Shown here: piece after piece, positions 9,404-18,679 of the stretch
Layout: each line of letters starts with the position of its first letter
How positions within the stretch are numbered: position 1 is the first letter of the stretch
NCBI GenBank assembly: GCA_009774245.1
Contig: VSNM01000023.1
Span: 1-64,000 of the forward strand
Reading direction: 5' to 3'
Source of the DNA: Lachnospiraceae bacterium
GTDB taxonomy: Bacteria; Bacillota; Clostridia; Lachnospirales; Lachnospiraceae
DNA: 64,000 nt
The notes under the pieces: model-generated
What the model was told of the DNA's origin: nothing
Database searches by the model: none
Seen by the model: only the letters and a program-made list of their open reading frames with translations
Made by a program: the position numbers and the translations under genes

Positions 9404-9811
9404 TCACAAATTTTCCGGTCCGAATCCCTCTGGAAGCAGCTCCGCGAGCGTGCGCTCCACATACTGCTCCTCCGAGACTGCCGTGATAATCCGAAATTCC
9501 GCAGGATCGCAGAACTCCCTCATGACCTGCCTGCACACGCCGCAGGGATAGGCATAACTGGTCGGCGCACCCTGGTAGCCCCCGACGATCGCGATCGCCT
9601 CAAATGCGCGCTCCCCCTCGCTCACCGCCTTGAAAAACGCCGTCCGCTCCGCACAGTTTGTCGGCGTGTAGGCTGCATTTTCAATATTGCAGCCCTTGTA
9701 CACCCTGCCCTGTTTTGTCAGAAGCGCCGCGCCGACCTTGTATTTTGAATATGGCGCGTAAGCCATCTCTCTGGCCTCTAATGCCAGACGAACCAATTCC
9801 CTGTTTTCCAT
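9404..9811 (-). CDS. cdd: Cytidine deaminase
   Basis: Hydrolytic deamination of cytidine and deoxycytidine to uridine in pyrimidine salvage. The 135-residue length fits the homotetrameric class. The zinc motif is visible as NCAERTAF (Cys ligand, catalytic Glu) and PCGVCRQV (two Cys ligands). Substrate-binding KVGAALLT and GCNIENAAY are also present. The start is the ATG at 9811: an earlier in-frame ATG at 9826 encodes MGRIY directly over the GGGGAGG ribosome site. It stands alone, cytosolic. Confidence 0.93.
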   Translation of the reverse strand: MENRELVRLALEAREMAYAPYSKYKVGAALLTKQGRVYKGCNIENAAYTPTNCAERTAFFKAVSEGERAFEAIAIVGGYQGAPTSYAYPCGVCRQVMREFCDPAEFRIITAVSEEQYVERTLAELLPEGFGPENL

Positions 9812-9989
9812 ATAAATCCTCCCCATTCATATATCCCAAAGCACTCCCAATGAACCTCAAAAGGCAATTCTGTGTATCGGCTTCCCCAAACAGGAGGAAT
9901 ACAATAAATGACCTTGCATTCTCTATTATATGCTATTCCGTCAAGTCAGTAGCTTGTGTATTACAGCAAACAAAGGGAATCAGGCACTA

Positions 9990-10149
9990 GTACAGCATTG
10001 CGCAAATAACAGTGAATACAGCACCTGCTATTTGCACCAGTACTGCGTTGTCGTCAGTCAACAATGCCACCGCATTGCCTCCTTCCTCCGCCTTGCCCTG
10101 TCACAAATATCAGGCACTGTTTTTCACTGTTATTTAGGCAATGCTGTAC
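9990..10149. mobile_element. 160-bp MITE-like element with TA flanks
   Basis: The two ends are inverted repeats of about 26 bp (GTACAGCATTGC at the left, its complement at the right, continuing through AAATAACAGTGA with two mismatches). Each end is bordered by TA, and the flanking ACTAG/TAGT symmetry extends the palindrome. The inside is not coding. A TA target duplication is typical of IS630/mariner-type transposases, so this is likely a non-autonomous derivative. No transposase lies nearby. Confidence 0.65.
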
Positions 10150-10218
10150 TAGTACTCCATCCAGTCAGAAATTAAACTCGTGAACCGCCTGTTTCTCACC
10201 ATTGCGTCGTTAAAATTT

Positions 10219-10755
10219 CTAGACGATGCCACCGCCACTCTGCGTGATATTTAATCCCTGCGATAAGATCCCAAATCCGTCCTCCATCACTTTCGCAAAC
10301 CAGCGTCTTTCCTTCTTACTCCATTTTGGCACATAATGCTTTTCATCTTCTCTTACCAGCAGATTACAGCCATAGAACAGCTTCTCATAAATCCGCTGAA
10401 TGACTGCCTGCTCCCTGTTATCACCCAAAAACCGGCGATTTAGTGAATGCGCTGCATCTGAAAAAATATTCCAGTGATCCAGATAAAGCACACAATCAAA
10501 TTTTCCAAGATTCTTTTTTCTGTAAATCGATGCTGCTATGAGATATGTAACAATACCTTCTCGCAGCCAGAGTCCTTCTGCCTTTGCAAACGCTTCCGCT
10601 TCCCTTTTCGTCGGAAAAGATTTGAGCTTTCCGTCCTGTCCGGTCAGGAATCCGTCAAGATCATCTGTATACCATATTGTATAATATTCTTCGCATTTTT
10701 CACGAATGATCTGAAACCGGATTAGATCATATGTTCTCGATATCTTTTCACTCAT
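10219..10755 (-). CDS. Hypothetical protein
   Basis: A 178-residue soluble protein beginning MSEKISRTYDLIRFQI, chosen because GGAGC lies seven bases before that ATG; earlier in-frame ATGs at 10782 and 10761 are less well placed. I do not recognise a family. It is rich in aromatic and charged residues and ends in a Gly-rich SGGGIV tail. It is followed upstream by the remnant of another minus-strand gene. No membrane segment is seen. Confidence 0.5.
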   Translation of the reverse strand: MSEKISRTYDLIRFQIIREKCEEYYTIWYTDDLDGFLTGQDGKLKSFPTKREAEAFAKAEGLWLREGIVTYLIAASIYRKKNLGKFDCVLYLDHWNIFSDAAHSLNRRFLGDNREQAVIQRIYEKLFYGCNLLVREDEKHYVPKWSKKERRWFAKVMEDGFGILSQGLNITQSGGGIV

Positions 10756-10807
10756 ACACATTGCTCCACGACTATCATACAAGCCTTACTATACGAAATT
10801 CATAGTA

Positions 10808-11044
10808 TCAAACAAGTTGTTTGCCATACTGCTTTAAATAAGCCATTGCCTGTTCTAAGGACACCGGGAAGGTAAAGGTAATCGTCGTTGTTTTCGGCAT
10901 CCGCTTCTGATAAGTTATATTATACCCATCTGGCAGCCGAAACGCAATCAGATTTCCTGTATCTTTTTCTATCTCTTTTGGGCTAAAATAGGCCCCCCCC
11001 AGAAACCCAATAAAATCAAGGTTTACAGTGACAGGGAAGTAATT
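10808..11044 (-). pseudogene. 3' fragment of a truncated gene
   Basis: A 78-codon open frame with no start codon that ends in a protein-like stretch (FRLPDGYNITYQKR, then ITFTFPVSLEQAMAYLKQYG). The upstream part would lie beyond 11044, where an in-frame stop appears and the sequence changes to the hairpin-rich left edge of the Bce cassette. It therefore looks like the C-terminal end of a gene cut off by that insertion. A run of eight C (10993-11000) lies within it. Confidence 0.4.
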
Positions 11045-11054
11045 TCAGATGAGG

Positions 11055-11092
11055 CGGTATAGCCCAGATTGCAAGGGCTGTACCGTCTTTTC
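11055..11092 (+). terminator. Terminator-like hairpin at cassette left edge
   Basis: CGGTATAGCCC and GGGCTGTACCG form an 11-bp stem (one G-T type pair) around AGATTGCAA, followed by TCTTTTC. It lies at the likely left boundary of the Bce cassette. Confidence 0.55.
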
Positions 11093-11207
11093 AAGTTTCT
11101 ATGCGCCTTGCCGTTTCGGTTGCGTGGCAGAAAGGAAATTAATGAGTCGTACCATCTTGTCGCGGAGCCGTTCCGAACCACCGCAGGAGGTAGATAAGTT
11201 TCGAAGC

Positions 11208-11263
11208 AAGCAAAATCTGCCCGTCCGCGCTATGGCTTGCTGGACAGATTTTGCTTCATTTTT
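11208..11263 (+). terminator. Second terminator-like hairpin upstream of Bce cassette
   Basis: A perfect 12-bp stem (AAGCAAAATCTG with CAGATTTTGCTT) around a 25-nt loop, followed by CATTTTTG. It would insulate the cassette from upstream transcription. Confidence 0.55.
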
Positions 11264-11373
11264 GACGGAGTTTTGAGAGATTTTTCAAAAAGGTTTCCTT
11301 ATTTCTTAATACGGGGAAGTTTGGAAAATGCCAAATATCAATCCTAATTTTTTAATAGTTCTTATTCTAATAC

Positions 11374-11402
11374 TTGTATTTATTCGGTTCGCCGTATATA
11401 AT
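11374..11402 (+). promoter_or_regulatory. Promoter of the Bce cassette
   Basis: TTGTAT and TATAAT separated by exactly 17 bases, 37 bp upstream of the first ATG of the HTH gene. Confidence 0.65.
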
Positions 11403-11438
11403 GATAGCTGATAAAATTTTGTGAAAGGGTGAACGAAA

Positions 11439-11651
11439 ATGTTAGAGTATATTTCTGCCCCAGAAGCGGCGAAAAAGTGGGGTATTTCGGAAAGACGGGT
11501 ACAAAAGCTATGTGAGGAAAACCGCATACCCGGCGTAGCAAAATTTAGCCGTATGTGGCTGATACCAAAGGACGCAGAAAAGCCTGTTGACGGAAGAACC
11601 AAACGCGGAAAGGAGCCAAAAAATGAAACCTTACAAGATAGTGATAATTGA
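11439..11651 (+). CDS. Excisionase-like helix-turn-helix protein
   Basis: A 70-residue DNA-binding protein. The segment ISAPEAAKKWGISERRVQKL forms a MerR/excisionase-like helix-turn-helix, followed by a WLIPKDAEKP wing. Such small proteins often head antimicrobial-peptide resistance cassettes on mobile elements in Clostridia and may tune their expression. It has its own promoter and a GAAAGGGTG ribosome site. Its last 29 bases overlap the response-regulator gene, indicating translational coupling. Confidence 0.75.
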   Translation: MLEYISAPEAAKKWGISERRVQKLCEENRIPGVAKFSRMWLIPKDAEKPVDGRTKRGKEPKNETLQDSDN

Positions 11652-12291
11652 AGATGAAGAATTGATAAGAGAAGAATTAAAAACACTTTTAGTCAATGCG
11701 GGGTATGTGGTAGATTGCGTTATCAATTTTGCAAAAACAATCGACTACATTAAATCTTCTTTTCCCGACTTGATTTTGCTTGATATAAATTTGCCGGAGC
11801 AGGACGGGTATCGCCTTTGCAGTTCTATCCGCAGTTTTTCCACAACTCCGATTTTATTCATTACAGGACGCAATACAACGATGGACGAATTACAGGCATT
11901 AACACTCGGGGGCGACGATTACATTACAAAGCCCTATAACATTCCTATTCTGCTTGCAAGAATCAATCTTCTTTTGCGGCGGGGAACATCCGAACAGATT
12001 CGTATACTGGAGCATAACGGGATTCAATTAAATTTGGTTGCCGGGACGCTTACAGCAAACGGAAAAGAAACTGAATTACCGAAAACCGAGCTAAAAATCA
12101 TGTACTATCTGTTCAAACATACAGGCGAAATTGTTCCCCGAATAGATTTAGTTGAATATTTATGGGACAATGAAATTCACATTGATGATAATACTTTAAG
12201 TGTGAATATCATGCGGATAAGAGATAAGCTGCGTACTCTTGGGGCTGCTGATTTCATACAGACCAAACGCGGTATGGGGTACAAGATATGA
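11623..12291 (+). CDS. OmpR-family response regulator, Bce type
   Basis: A 222-residue response regulator. The receiver domain has the acidic pair IIEDEE, the phosphoacceptor in LILLDINLP and the Lys in YITKPY. The C-terminal winged helix includes TELKIMYYLFKHTGEIV and ends TKRGMGYKI. The start at 11623 follows AGGAG; a longer frame from 11587 overlaps the HTH gene. It is expected to activate the ABC genes downstream when its kinase, which senses the transporter, is active. Overlaps the kinase start by 4 bp. Confidence 0.88.
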   Translation: MKPYKIVIIEDEELIREELKTLLVNAGYVVDCVINFAKTIDYIKSSFPDLILLDINLPEQDGYRLCSSIRSFSTTPILFITGRNTTMDELQALTLGGDDYITKPYNIPILLARINLLLRRGTSEQIRILEHNGIQLNLVAGTLTANGKETELPKTELKIMYYLFKHTGEIVPRIDLVEYLWDNEIHIDDNTLSVNIMRIRDKLRTLGAADFIQTKRGMGYKI

Positions 12292-13297
12292 AATTTTCAG
12301 ACTATATGAAAGATAACCAAATTACATTACTTGTCTGTTTTGCCGGAGGACTGTTTTTTCTGTTCTCCTTTTGGCCTTTGGCATTCGTCTGTCAGAAATG
12401 GCTTTGTTATGGGTATGCTTTGCAATCATTGTCTTTTTTACAATGTTCGCATATTTTCGGAAACAGCAAAAGCGGATTCAATACTTGTTAGAAACAATGG
12501 AGACCTTGGACAAAAAATATTTAATTGCGGAGATTGCAGACAGACCAGAAACAGAATTAGAAAAAATTTATTTTCGGCTACTGAAAACTGCCCTGAAAAG
12601 TATGACTGATGAAGTGGCTGAAATTCGTCGTTTGAATGTGGAATATAAAGATTTTATTGAACAATGGATTCACGAAATCAAAGTTCCTATTACGGGGATT
12701 CAGTTATTATGTGAAAATAACAAAACAGAAATCATGCGAAAAATTATAACACAAACAGAACTTATGGAGCAAAGTATTGAAAGGGTTCTGTTTTATGCGC
12801 GTCTGGGCAGCGTGGAAAAAGATTATCTGATTAAGGAAATTTCGCTGAAACAGTGTGTGCTTGAGGTGCTATCCAGAAATAAACAATTTCTGATCCATAA
12901 TAGAGTATGTGTTCATACAAATTCTATTTCTGATTTTGTTTATTCCGATAGTAAATGGCTTGGCTTCATTATCAACCAGATTATTTTTAACAGTATCAAA
13001 TATTGCAGCGACAAGCCGCCTGTTATCCAAATCAAATCAAAAGATATGGGGGATTATGTTACTCTGTCTATTACAGACAATGGCATAGGTATTAAGCCGA
13101 GCGAAGTAAATCGGGTTTTTGATAAAGGCTTTGTCGGCAGCAATGGAAGAATGAGAAAAAAATCAACTGGAATCGGCTTGTACTTATGTGACCAGCTCTG
13201 TTTGAAACTGGGAATAGGCATTGATATTGAATCCAAAGCCGAGTGCTATACGACTGTCCTGTTGCATTTTCCAAAAAGCAACCACTTGAATGTTTGA
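12288..13297 (+). pseudogene. Bce-type histidine kinase, frameshifted
   Basis: The natural start is the ATG at 12288 (MKFSDYMKDNQ), which overlaps the regulator stop. It gives a first membrane helix, but the frame then runs into a stop at 12491. The second helix and the whole kinase continue in the -1 frame from about 12371: H-box WIHEIKVPITG, N-box, DNGIGIKPSEV and STGIGLYLC. Restoring one T in the T tracts at 12354-12372 rejoins both parts into a short intramembrane-sensing kinase of BceS type, about 335 residues. The lesion may be real, phase-variable or a homopolymer sequencing error. A kinase lacking the first helix could in principle start at the TTG at 12371. Confidence 0.7.
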
Positions 13298-13306
13298 TGT
13301 TATATC

Positions 13307-13320
13307 TTACAAAAATGTTA
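13307..13320 (+). promoter_or_regulatory. Candidate BceR-type operator
   Basis: TTACA-AAAA-TGTTA lies 75 bp upstream of the ABC ATPase ATG, right after the kinase stop. It matches the known TNACA-N4-TGTNA pattern of Bce-type regulators. This is the expected place for control of the transporter genes. Confidence 0.55.
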
Positions 13321-13394
13321 GATAAAATCAATAGACTTCTATACAACCACTTTGTATTTCCGTATAGAATAGGGGCAAAAGGAGGCGTTTTATA

Positions 13395-14168
13395 ATGATA
13401 AATCGACCAAAACCATTGCTTTGTGTAGAACATATCGAAAAATATTACGGTAATCAGGGTTCCGTCACAAAAGCCTTAAATCAAGTTAGCTTTTCTGTGC
13501 AGCATGGGGAATTTGTGAGTATCATGGGGGCGTCTGGTTCAGGGAAAACCACCTTGTTAAATTGTATATCTACCATTGATACCGTAAGTGCCGGACATAT
13601 TTTATTGGACGGAAAGGATATTACGACCGTAAGCGAAGATGATATATCTGCATTTCGTCGTGATCATCTTGGCTTTGTCTTTCAGGATTTCAACCTGTTA
13701 GATACGCTGACATTGGAAGAAAATATCGCTTTGCCTTTAACAATCGGGAAAGTGCCGCCGAAAGAAATTACGGAGCGGATTAACCATATTGCACAGCGGC
13801 TGCAAATCAGCGACACACTGAAAAAATTTCCTTTTCAGGTATCGGGCGGTCAAAAACAGCGTTGTGCTTTTGCAAGGGCAATGATATGTAATCCCAAACT
13901 GGTTATGGCTGACGAGCCGACAGGTTCCCTTGATTCTAACTCTGCCTGTATTCTGTTACAGATGATGTCAGAGCTTAACAAAGAAACAGGTGCTACAATC
14001 CTCATGGTAACACATGACGCATTTTGTGCCAGTTACGCAGACCGCATTTTATTCCTAAAGGACGGGAAGATTTTTAATGAGATATTGAAAGGCGAAAAGA
14101 CGCGGGATATATTCTATCACGAAATCCTTGACGTTCTCTCCCTCTTGGGAGGTGACAGGCCATGCTAA
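13395..14168 (+). CDS. Bce-type ABC transporter ATPase
   Basis: A 257-residue ATPase of the MacB/BceA class that powers an antimicrobial-peptide resistance transporter. Visible motifs are Walker A GASGSGKTT, Q-loop VFQDFNLLD, signature VSGGQKQR, Walker B LVMADEPTGSLD and H-switch MVTHD. AAAAGGAGG precedes the ATG. The gene overlaps the start of the permease by 7 bp. Expected substrates are bacitracin-like or lantibiotic peptides; which one cannot be read from the sequence. Confidence 0.9.
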   Translation: MINRPKPLLCVEHIEKYYGNQGSVTKALNQVSFSVQHGEFVSIMGASGSGKTTLLNCISTIDTVSAGHILLDGKDITTVSEDDISAFRRDHLGFVFQDFNLLDTLTLEENIALPLTIGKVPPKEITERINHIAQRLQISDTLKKFPFQVSGGQKQRCAFARAMICNPKLVMADEPTGSLDSNSACILLQMMSELNKETGATILMVTHDAFCASYADRILFLKDGKIFNEILKGEKTRDIFYHEILDVLSLLGGDRPC

Positions 14169-16185
14169 AGGAATTATCAATCCGCAATGCGAAAAGGCAG
14201 TCAAAAGATTATTTGCTTTACTTCATCACACTTGCCTGTACGGTTTCCTTTATGTATGCTTTTCATTCACTGATTTTTTCGGATATTATGAAAGCGTTTC
14301 CCAGTATCGGCGTGCTGCCTTATATGATTATTGTTGCGTCATTGCTTATTGTCCTTATTATGGGGTGGATTGTTGGGTACATGACAAAGTATATATTGAA
14401 AAAACGGAGCCGGGAATTGAGTATCTATATCATTTCTGGAATCCCTAACCGTTCTATATGCAGACTTATTTTTTATGAAAGCGCTTTGATTGGCATTTTT
14501 GCGTTTGTTATGGGGCTTCCTGTCGGCATACTGTTTTCCCAACTGTTAGAAGCGATTCTTAGCTCTATGTTTGGTGTGATGTATGTCCTAAGATGGAACT
14601 TGTCATTTCATGCCACAGCATTACCTGTCTCTACTTTTTGGCAATGCTCTTTTACGCTATACGGAGAAACAACAAATGGATAAGCAAGGTAACTCTTTAC
14701 GATTTGTTGTATTATGAACAACAGAACGAAAAAAAGCTGCTGCGTGACGGGGTATCTGCCATTGCACTATTTTTTATATCTGTCTTGGCAGGGTGTGTGG
14801 GAATTTTTCTGATGTGTACCAGGCCGCTGGGGAATGGTTATGATGTGCTGATAGGCGTTGTTTGTCTGGTACTGTTTTTATTTGGTTTTTTCCTAAGTGT
14901 ACCTGCGTTCCTCATTATGCAATTTGGCAATCGTGAGAAATGGAAGTTTGAAAAAAACAGGTTGGTACTATTTCGTTGGTTTACAGCAAAAATCCGTTCA
15001 ACAAGCATTATCATGAGCGTTCTATCCGCTTTGTTTATGCTTTCATTAACCTTTATGGGGACGGGTACCGCTGTTTATATGATTGCAGACAAAAATATAG
15101 AACAGAGTGTATTTGATATCATGATTTTGCACAAGGCAGAATTACAGGATTTTTCAGCTTATGAAAATGTTCTTGACCTTAACTTCCCTGTTCAATCAAG
15201 CTATACTTACAGCATTTATACGGATAACAAAAATAGTTTTCTTGCAACGCGAAACAATTGTATATCAAGCACCGGACGTTCGGGTTATATGGCATACGCA
15301 GAATATCAACATGATACTTATATGAAACAGAGCGATTATAAGAAACTGCGCGAAATACTGGGGCTTCAATCCGTAGAACTCAATCCGTCTTTATGTTATA
15401 TTCATTGTGTTCCTGCATTGAAAAAGCCCTTTGAAACACTGCTTGAACAGGATAAAAGCCTGAATTGTGCCGGATATTTATTCGCAGAGGACAGCATATA
15501 TTGTGAACCATTCAGCCAGATGGAAACATACGGAAATGGTCTTGACTTTTGTATCATAGTTCCAGAACAAGCGGTCAATCAAATGGCGACATTATATAGT
15601 CTGCTGTCTGTCATAACAGAAACGCCACTTGATAACCGCGATTTGCAAAATGTCGTTCAGATGTGTGATGGTCTTTCTATGCTAAAACGAAATATAGGAA
15701 AAACTGCGTCTGACGGCAGCGGTGTGACAGCTCTGATCGATAATGTTGATTATTTGTCTGGCAAGTGGGTAGACAAAGAAAGTTTGACACAACTTTATGC
15801 TATGGCTATTTGCTTATTTTACCTTTCACTGGTCTTTGAAATCACTGGTGCAGCAATTTTGGCGACACAAATTCTTAGTGACAGGGAGAAGAAACGACGA
15901 CAGGACTGTATTTTACAACAGCTTGGAATGAACAGGCGGGATATTGAGAAACTAAATAATCGCCAGTTGTCAATGATGTTTTTACTCCCTTTGTTGCCCG
16001 CTTTCATTATCAGCAGTTGCTTTGTATATGTCAGTGCGGGAAAAATGCAGTTGAGTGCGTTTCATCTCCCTGTATTTTCAAATAACTTGTGGATAATTGG
16101 TTCTCTTAGTATTGCGTTTGTCTTTTTCATATTGCTCTACGGAATTTACTATATTGCTGCCCGGATCAGTTATAGGCGGCAATGA
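14162..16185 (+). pseudogene. Bce-type ABC permease, frameshifted
   Basis: The first 170 or so codons (MLKELSIRNAKRQSKDYLLY) form the N-terminal helices of a BceB/FtsX-like permease. Around 14635-14639 the protein-like reading moves to the -1 frame and continues to 16185, with a long extracytoplasmic domain and the last helices. One extra T in the T5 tract would restore a product of about 674 residues and ten helices. As written, the permease is split, so the transporter should be inactive. The kinase carries the same kind of one-T loss. Confidence 0.75.
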
Positions 16186-16239
16186 CGGGATCACTCCAAA
16201 TCCCCGATTCGACCTGCCTGAATCGCTGCAATGTTTTTC

Positions 16240-16329
16240 GTGATGCGCACAACCGCATAAGGAAATATGCCACTTCGTGGCTGCGGTTGGCGCAATACTC
16301 ACGGCAGATTTCATCTGTCGTGAGTATAA
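16240..16329 (-). repeat. 90-nt structured repeat, copy 2
   Basis: An inverted copy of 8372-8461, with 85 of 90 bases identical. The GCC-to-ACC change in one arm of the second hairpin is matched by GGC-to-GGT in the other arm, keeping the pairing. It lies between the converging Bce permease and MBL hydrolase genes. Confidence 0.8.
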
Positions 16330-16415
16330 TTACTATGCGACTATATCGGATACTACAATGCAGTATTTCATTTTTCTACCTCTCTTGCATAAAGAAATAT
16401 GCCGGAGCATGCTTC

Positions 16416-17177
16416 CTACAACCACACGCCCCAGTCCCCATAATCAAATGTCCCACTGCCATGATGAAGTTTTCCGTCCGCCTTTAGATTTCTAAACGCT
16501 TCCCGCATACGAATCAGGATTTCCGGCTTTATATCCAGTGAATGATGTGCCGGAAATACTTTCTTCACAGGTAATGCCGCAACTTTTTCCAATGAATCAA
16601 GATATGCCTCCGGATCTGTGGACGGATAATAAGCGAACAGAATATCCTTATAAACCAGATCGCCTGTAAATAAGTATCCCCTGCTTTTTTCCCAGAAACA
16701 CAAATGCCCCGGAGAATGCCCCGGAGTGTGCAACGCCTCAATTTCCCTGCCGCCAAGGTCGATGATATCATGGTCTGTCAGCACCTTTGTCGGCATGCCC
16801 TGAAACATTTCATAATCGTTCACGCAAAATCCCTCGGGCAAATCACAACGGTCTACGACCATCTCCCTAATCGTCTCGATTGATAAGGGGAATTTACCAT
16901 TCAACCACTCCAGTTCATCGGCATGGGCATAAAAATCTGGAAAATACTTATGGCCTCCAATATGATCCCAGTGAATGTGCGTTGCCACCGCCGTAATCGG
17001 TTTATTCGTGAGCTTTGACACTTCCTCATATATATTCGAAATGCCAAGCCCCGTGTCAATCAGCAGGCTTTGGGTATCTCCATTTAACAGATAACAATGC
17101 GTTTCCTCCCAATGACGGTATTCACTGATGCTATATGTATCTGCGTCAATTTCATCTATTGTAAACCAGTTATCCAT
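16416..17177 (-). CDS. MBL-fold metallohydrolase
   Basis: A 253-residue metallo-beta-lactamase-fold hydrolase. The zinc motif is H67-I-H69-W-D71-H72 (THIHWDHIGG), with further ligands likely in HTPGHSPGH, TGDLVYKD and PAHHS. This fits glyoxalase II-like or general thiolester/phosphodiester hydrolases; the substrate is not evident. It is cytosolic, with no signal peptide. It lies 40 bp downstream of the ceramidase-like gene on the same strand. Confidence 0.85.
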   Translation of the reverse strand: MDNWFTIDEIDADTYSISEYRHWEETHCYLLNGDTQSLLIDTGLGISNIYEEVSKLTNKPITAVATHIHWDHIGGHKYFPDFYAHADELEWLNGKFPLSIETIREMVVDRCDLPEGFCVNDYEMFQGMPTKVLTDHDIIDLGGREIEALHTPGHSPGHLCFWEKSRGYLFTGDLVYKDILFAYYPSTDPEAYLDSLEKVAALPVKKVFPAHHSLDIKPEILIRMREAFRNLKADGKLHHGSGTFDYGDWGVWL

Positions 17178-17217
17178 TCCTCTGTACTCCTTAAAATTTC
17201 AGTAAAATTGTACTTCT

Positions 17218-18498
17218 CTATCTCTGCAAATTCACTGGTGCATTCTCGATAATGAACTGAATCAGTCTGCCTGCCGAGTCCCTTTCAAAAGGAAAAACCC
17301 TGTTGAAATATTTGTAATAGATCAGTAGAGACCAATACACTTCATAGCCGCCTTTATCATATTCCTCTTCTGTCGGAAAATATGACAGGCACCCATTGGT
17401 ATATCCATTGACATAAAAGAACGGATTCTTTAACTTTTTCATTGCCTCCAAGGAAAACTCAACCATTAACTCATACGGTACTCCGCAAATACACCATTCC
17501 CCGATTGCAAAATATTGTACTTCTACTGTCTCCTCCTGCCGATACACTCCCGCATTATGCAGTCTCTTTACTTCTTCGAGCCATGCTGTACCGTCGATTC
17601 CGCAACAGTTCTTTGCTTCTTCCGCAATGCTCTCTGCTTCTGTAAGAGATGGTACATTGGCATAGAAATTTGCCTCCCTTGAATACATATGAACAGACAA
17701 CGTGTCCGTCATGTTAATCGACGCAATTCTCTGTGAGAGCTTTTCGTAAATAGCAAAAGCCATATCCTCTAAAGCTGTTTTGGAACGAATATACTGCGGG
17801 CCTTTTGCATCAATAGGCGTTTCTATGGAATCAAAATACTTGGGTGCTATATTCCCCGCCGCACCCTGGATAACCATTACCGGGCAGCCATATTTTTCCT
17901 GCAGCAGCGCCCTTATATTGCCAAAATAATCTGGCGATATAAAATAGTTGTCCCGTTTTAATACATTGCAGTGAGCCGTTACCCGGATCAAAAGCAGTTT
18001 TCTGTCCACCCAGTCCAGGCTGCATGCTTCTAATATACCCGCCCTTTTATCCAGGCTTACATTATCCTCCCGTCTGTTCACCCCAATATCAACCTCTGCA
18101 TTATCCCACCCGACTGAAACCAGTTCCATATCAGCCGTGGCACTTTGTACCGCCGTCAGTACATTCCTGCATACCATTTCAAAATATTCTTCCGATGCAG
18201 CCGGATCTGGCGCAGAATGACAATGTGAAAAGCATAGCATAACTTTATCGCACGAAACGTTCAGCACGCTGCCCACTCTTGCTCGCAATCTGTCAGCAAG
18301 CTCCCGCTTAAATCCGATACTGTCAATTGTAATCAGACAATGGCGCTCCTCGCTTTCCCATATGGATACTTGCGCAAGTAATGGGTTCAGAACTCCTCGA
18401 GATGTATTGTCCTCTCTGTTAAATCCGACTAACTGCACTGGGATTGTGGGTGTTATATCCGTTTTCGCATATCCTAATCTTATTATAAATTCATCCAT
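17218..18498 (-). CDS. Neutral/alkaline ceramidase-like protein
   Basis: A 426-residue protein with the ceramidase_alk fold signature: an N-terminal GYAKTDITPTIPVQLVGF, then LCFSHCHSAPDPA with probable zinc His residues, and a VIQGAAGNIAPK loop where true neutral ceramidases carry the nucleophile Ser. That Ser appears to be Ala here, so the reaction is uncertain. No signal peptide is present, unlike secreted ceramidases. The start is taken at 18498, which overlaps a small upstream open frame by 8 bp; an in-frame ATG pair at 18529-18534 is an alternative. Confidence 0.7.
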   Translation of the reverse strand: MDEFIIRLGYAKTDITPTIPVQLVGFNREDNTSRGVLNPLLAQVSIWESEERHCLITIDSIGFKRELADRLRARVGSVLNVSCDKVMLCFSHCHSAPDPAASEEYFEMVCRNVLTAVQSATADMELVSVGWDNAEVDIGVNRREDNVSLDKRAGILEACSLDWVDRKLLLIRVTAHCNVLKRDNYFISPDYFGNIRALLQEKYGCPVMVIQGAAGNIAPKYFDSIETPIDAKGPQYIRSKTALEDMAFAIYEKLSQRIASINMTDTLSVHMYSREANFYANVPSLTEAESIAEEAKNCCGIDGTAWLEEVKRLHNAGVYRQEETVEVQYFAIGEWCICGVPYELMVEFSLEAMKKLKNPFFYVNGYTNGCLSYFPTEEEYDKGGYEVYWSLLIYYKYFNRVFPFERDSAGRLIQFIIENAPVNLQR

Positions 18499-18679
18499 TC
18501 GATTTCTTATTCCATTCGATGATCTGGTCATCATATATCTGGTTCAGATGCCTCACGACCGTCTCATTTACATCAATCACTTTATCCCCAAACTGCATAC
18601 CGCGCTCCCCCATAAAATCCACGCAATAGAGTAGCGCAACGTTTGACAATGCCACTTTTCTATAGATATCAATGTATCG
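18491..18679 (-). CDS. Small open frame after the DMP19-like gene
   Basis: Sixty-two codons in the same frame as the DMP19-like gene, starting right after its stop codon. The product reads like real protein (YRKVALSNVALLYCVDF, then VIDVNETVVRHLNQIYDDQ). It overlaps the ceramidase-like start. There is no clear ATG at its head; internal ATGs lie at 43 and 38 codons from the end. It is either a short downstream gene with an unusual start or the severed tail of a longer DMP19 protein after a nonsense mutation. Confidence 0.35.
   Translation of the reverse strand, partial: RYIDIYRKVALSNVALLYCVDFMGERGMQFGDKVIDVNETVVRHLNQIYDDQIIEWNKKSNG

Noticed and set aside
11049..11276. 75-codon plus-strand frame between the two hairpins
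   Set aside because: It spans both terminator-like hairpins, lacks a ribosome site and matches no family.
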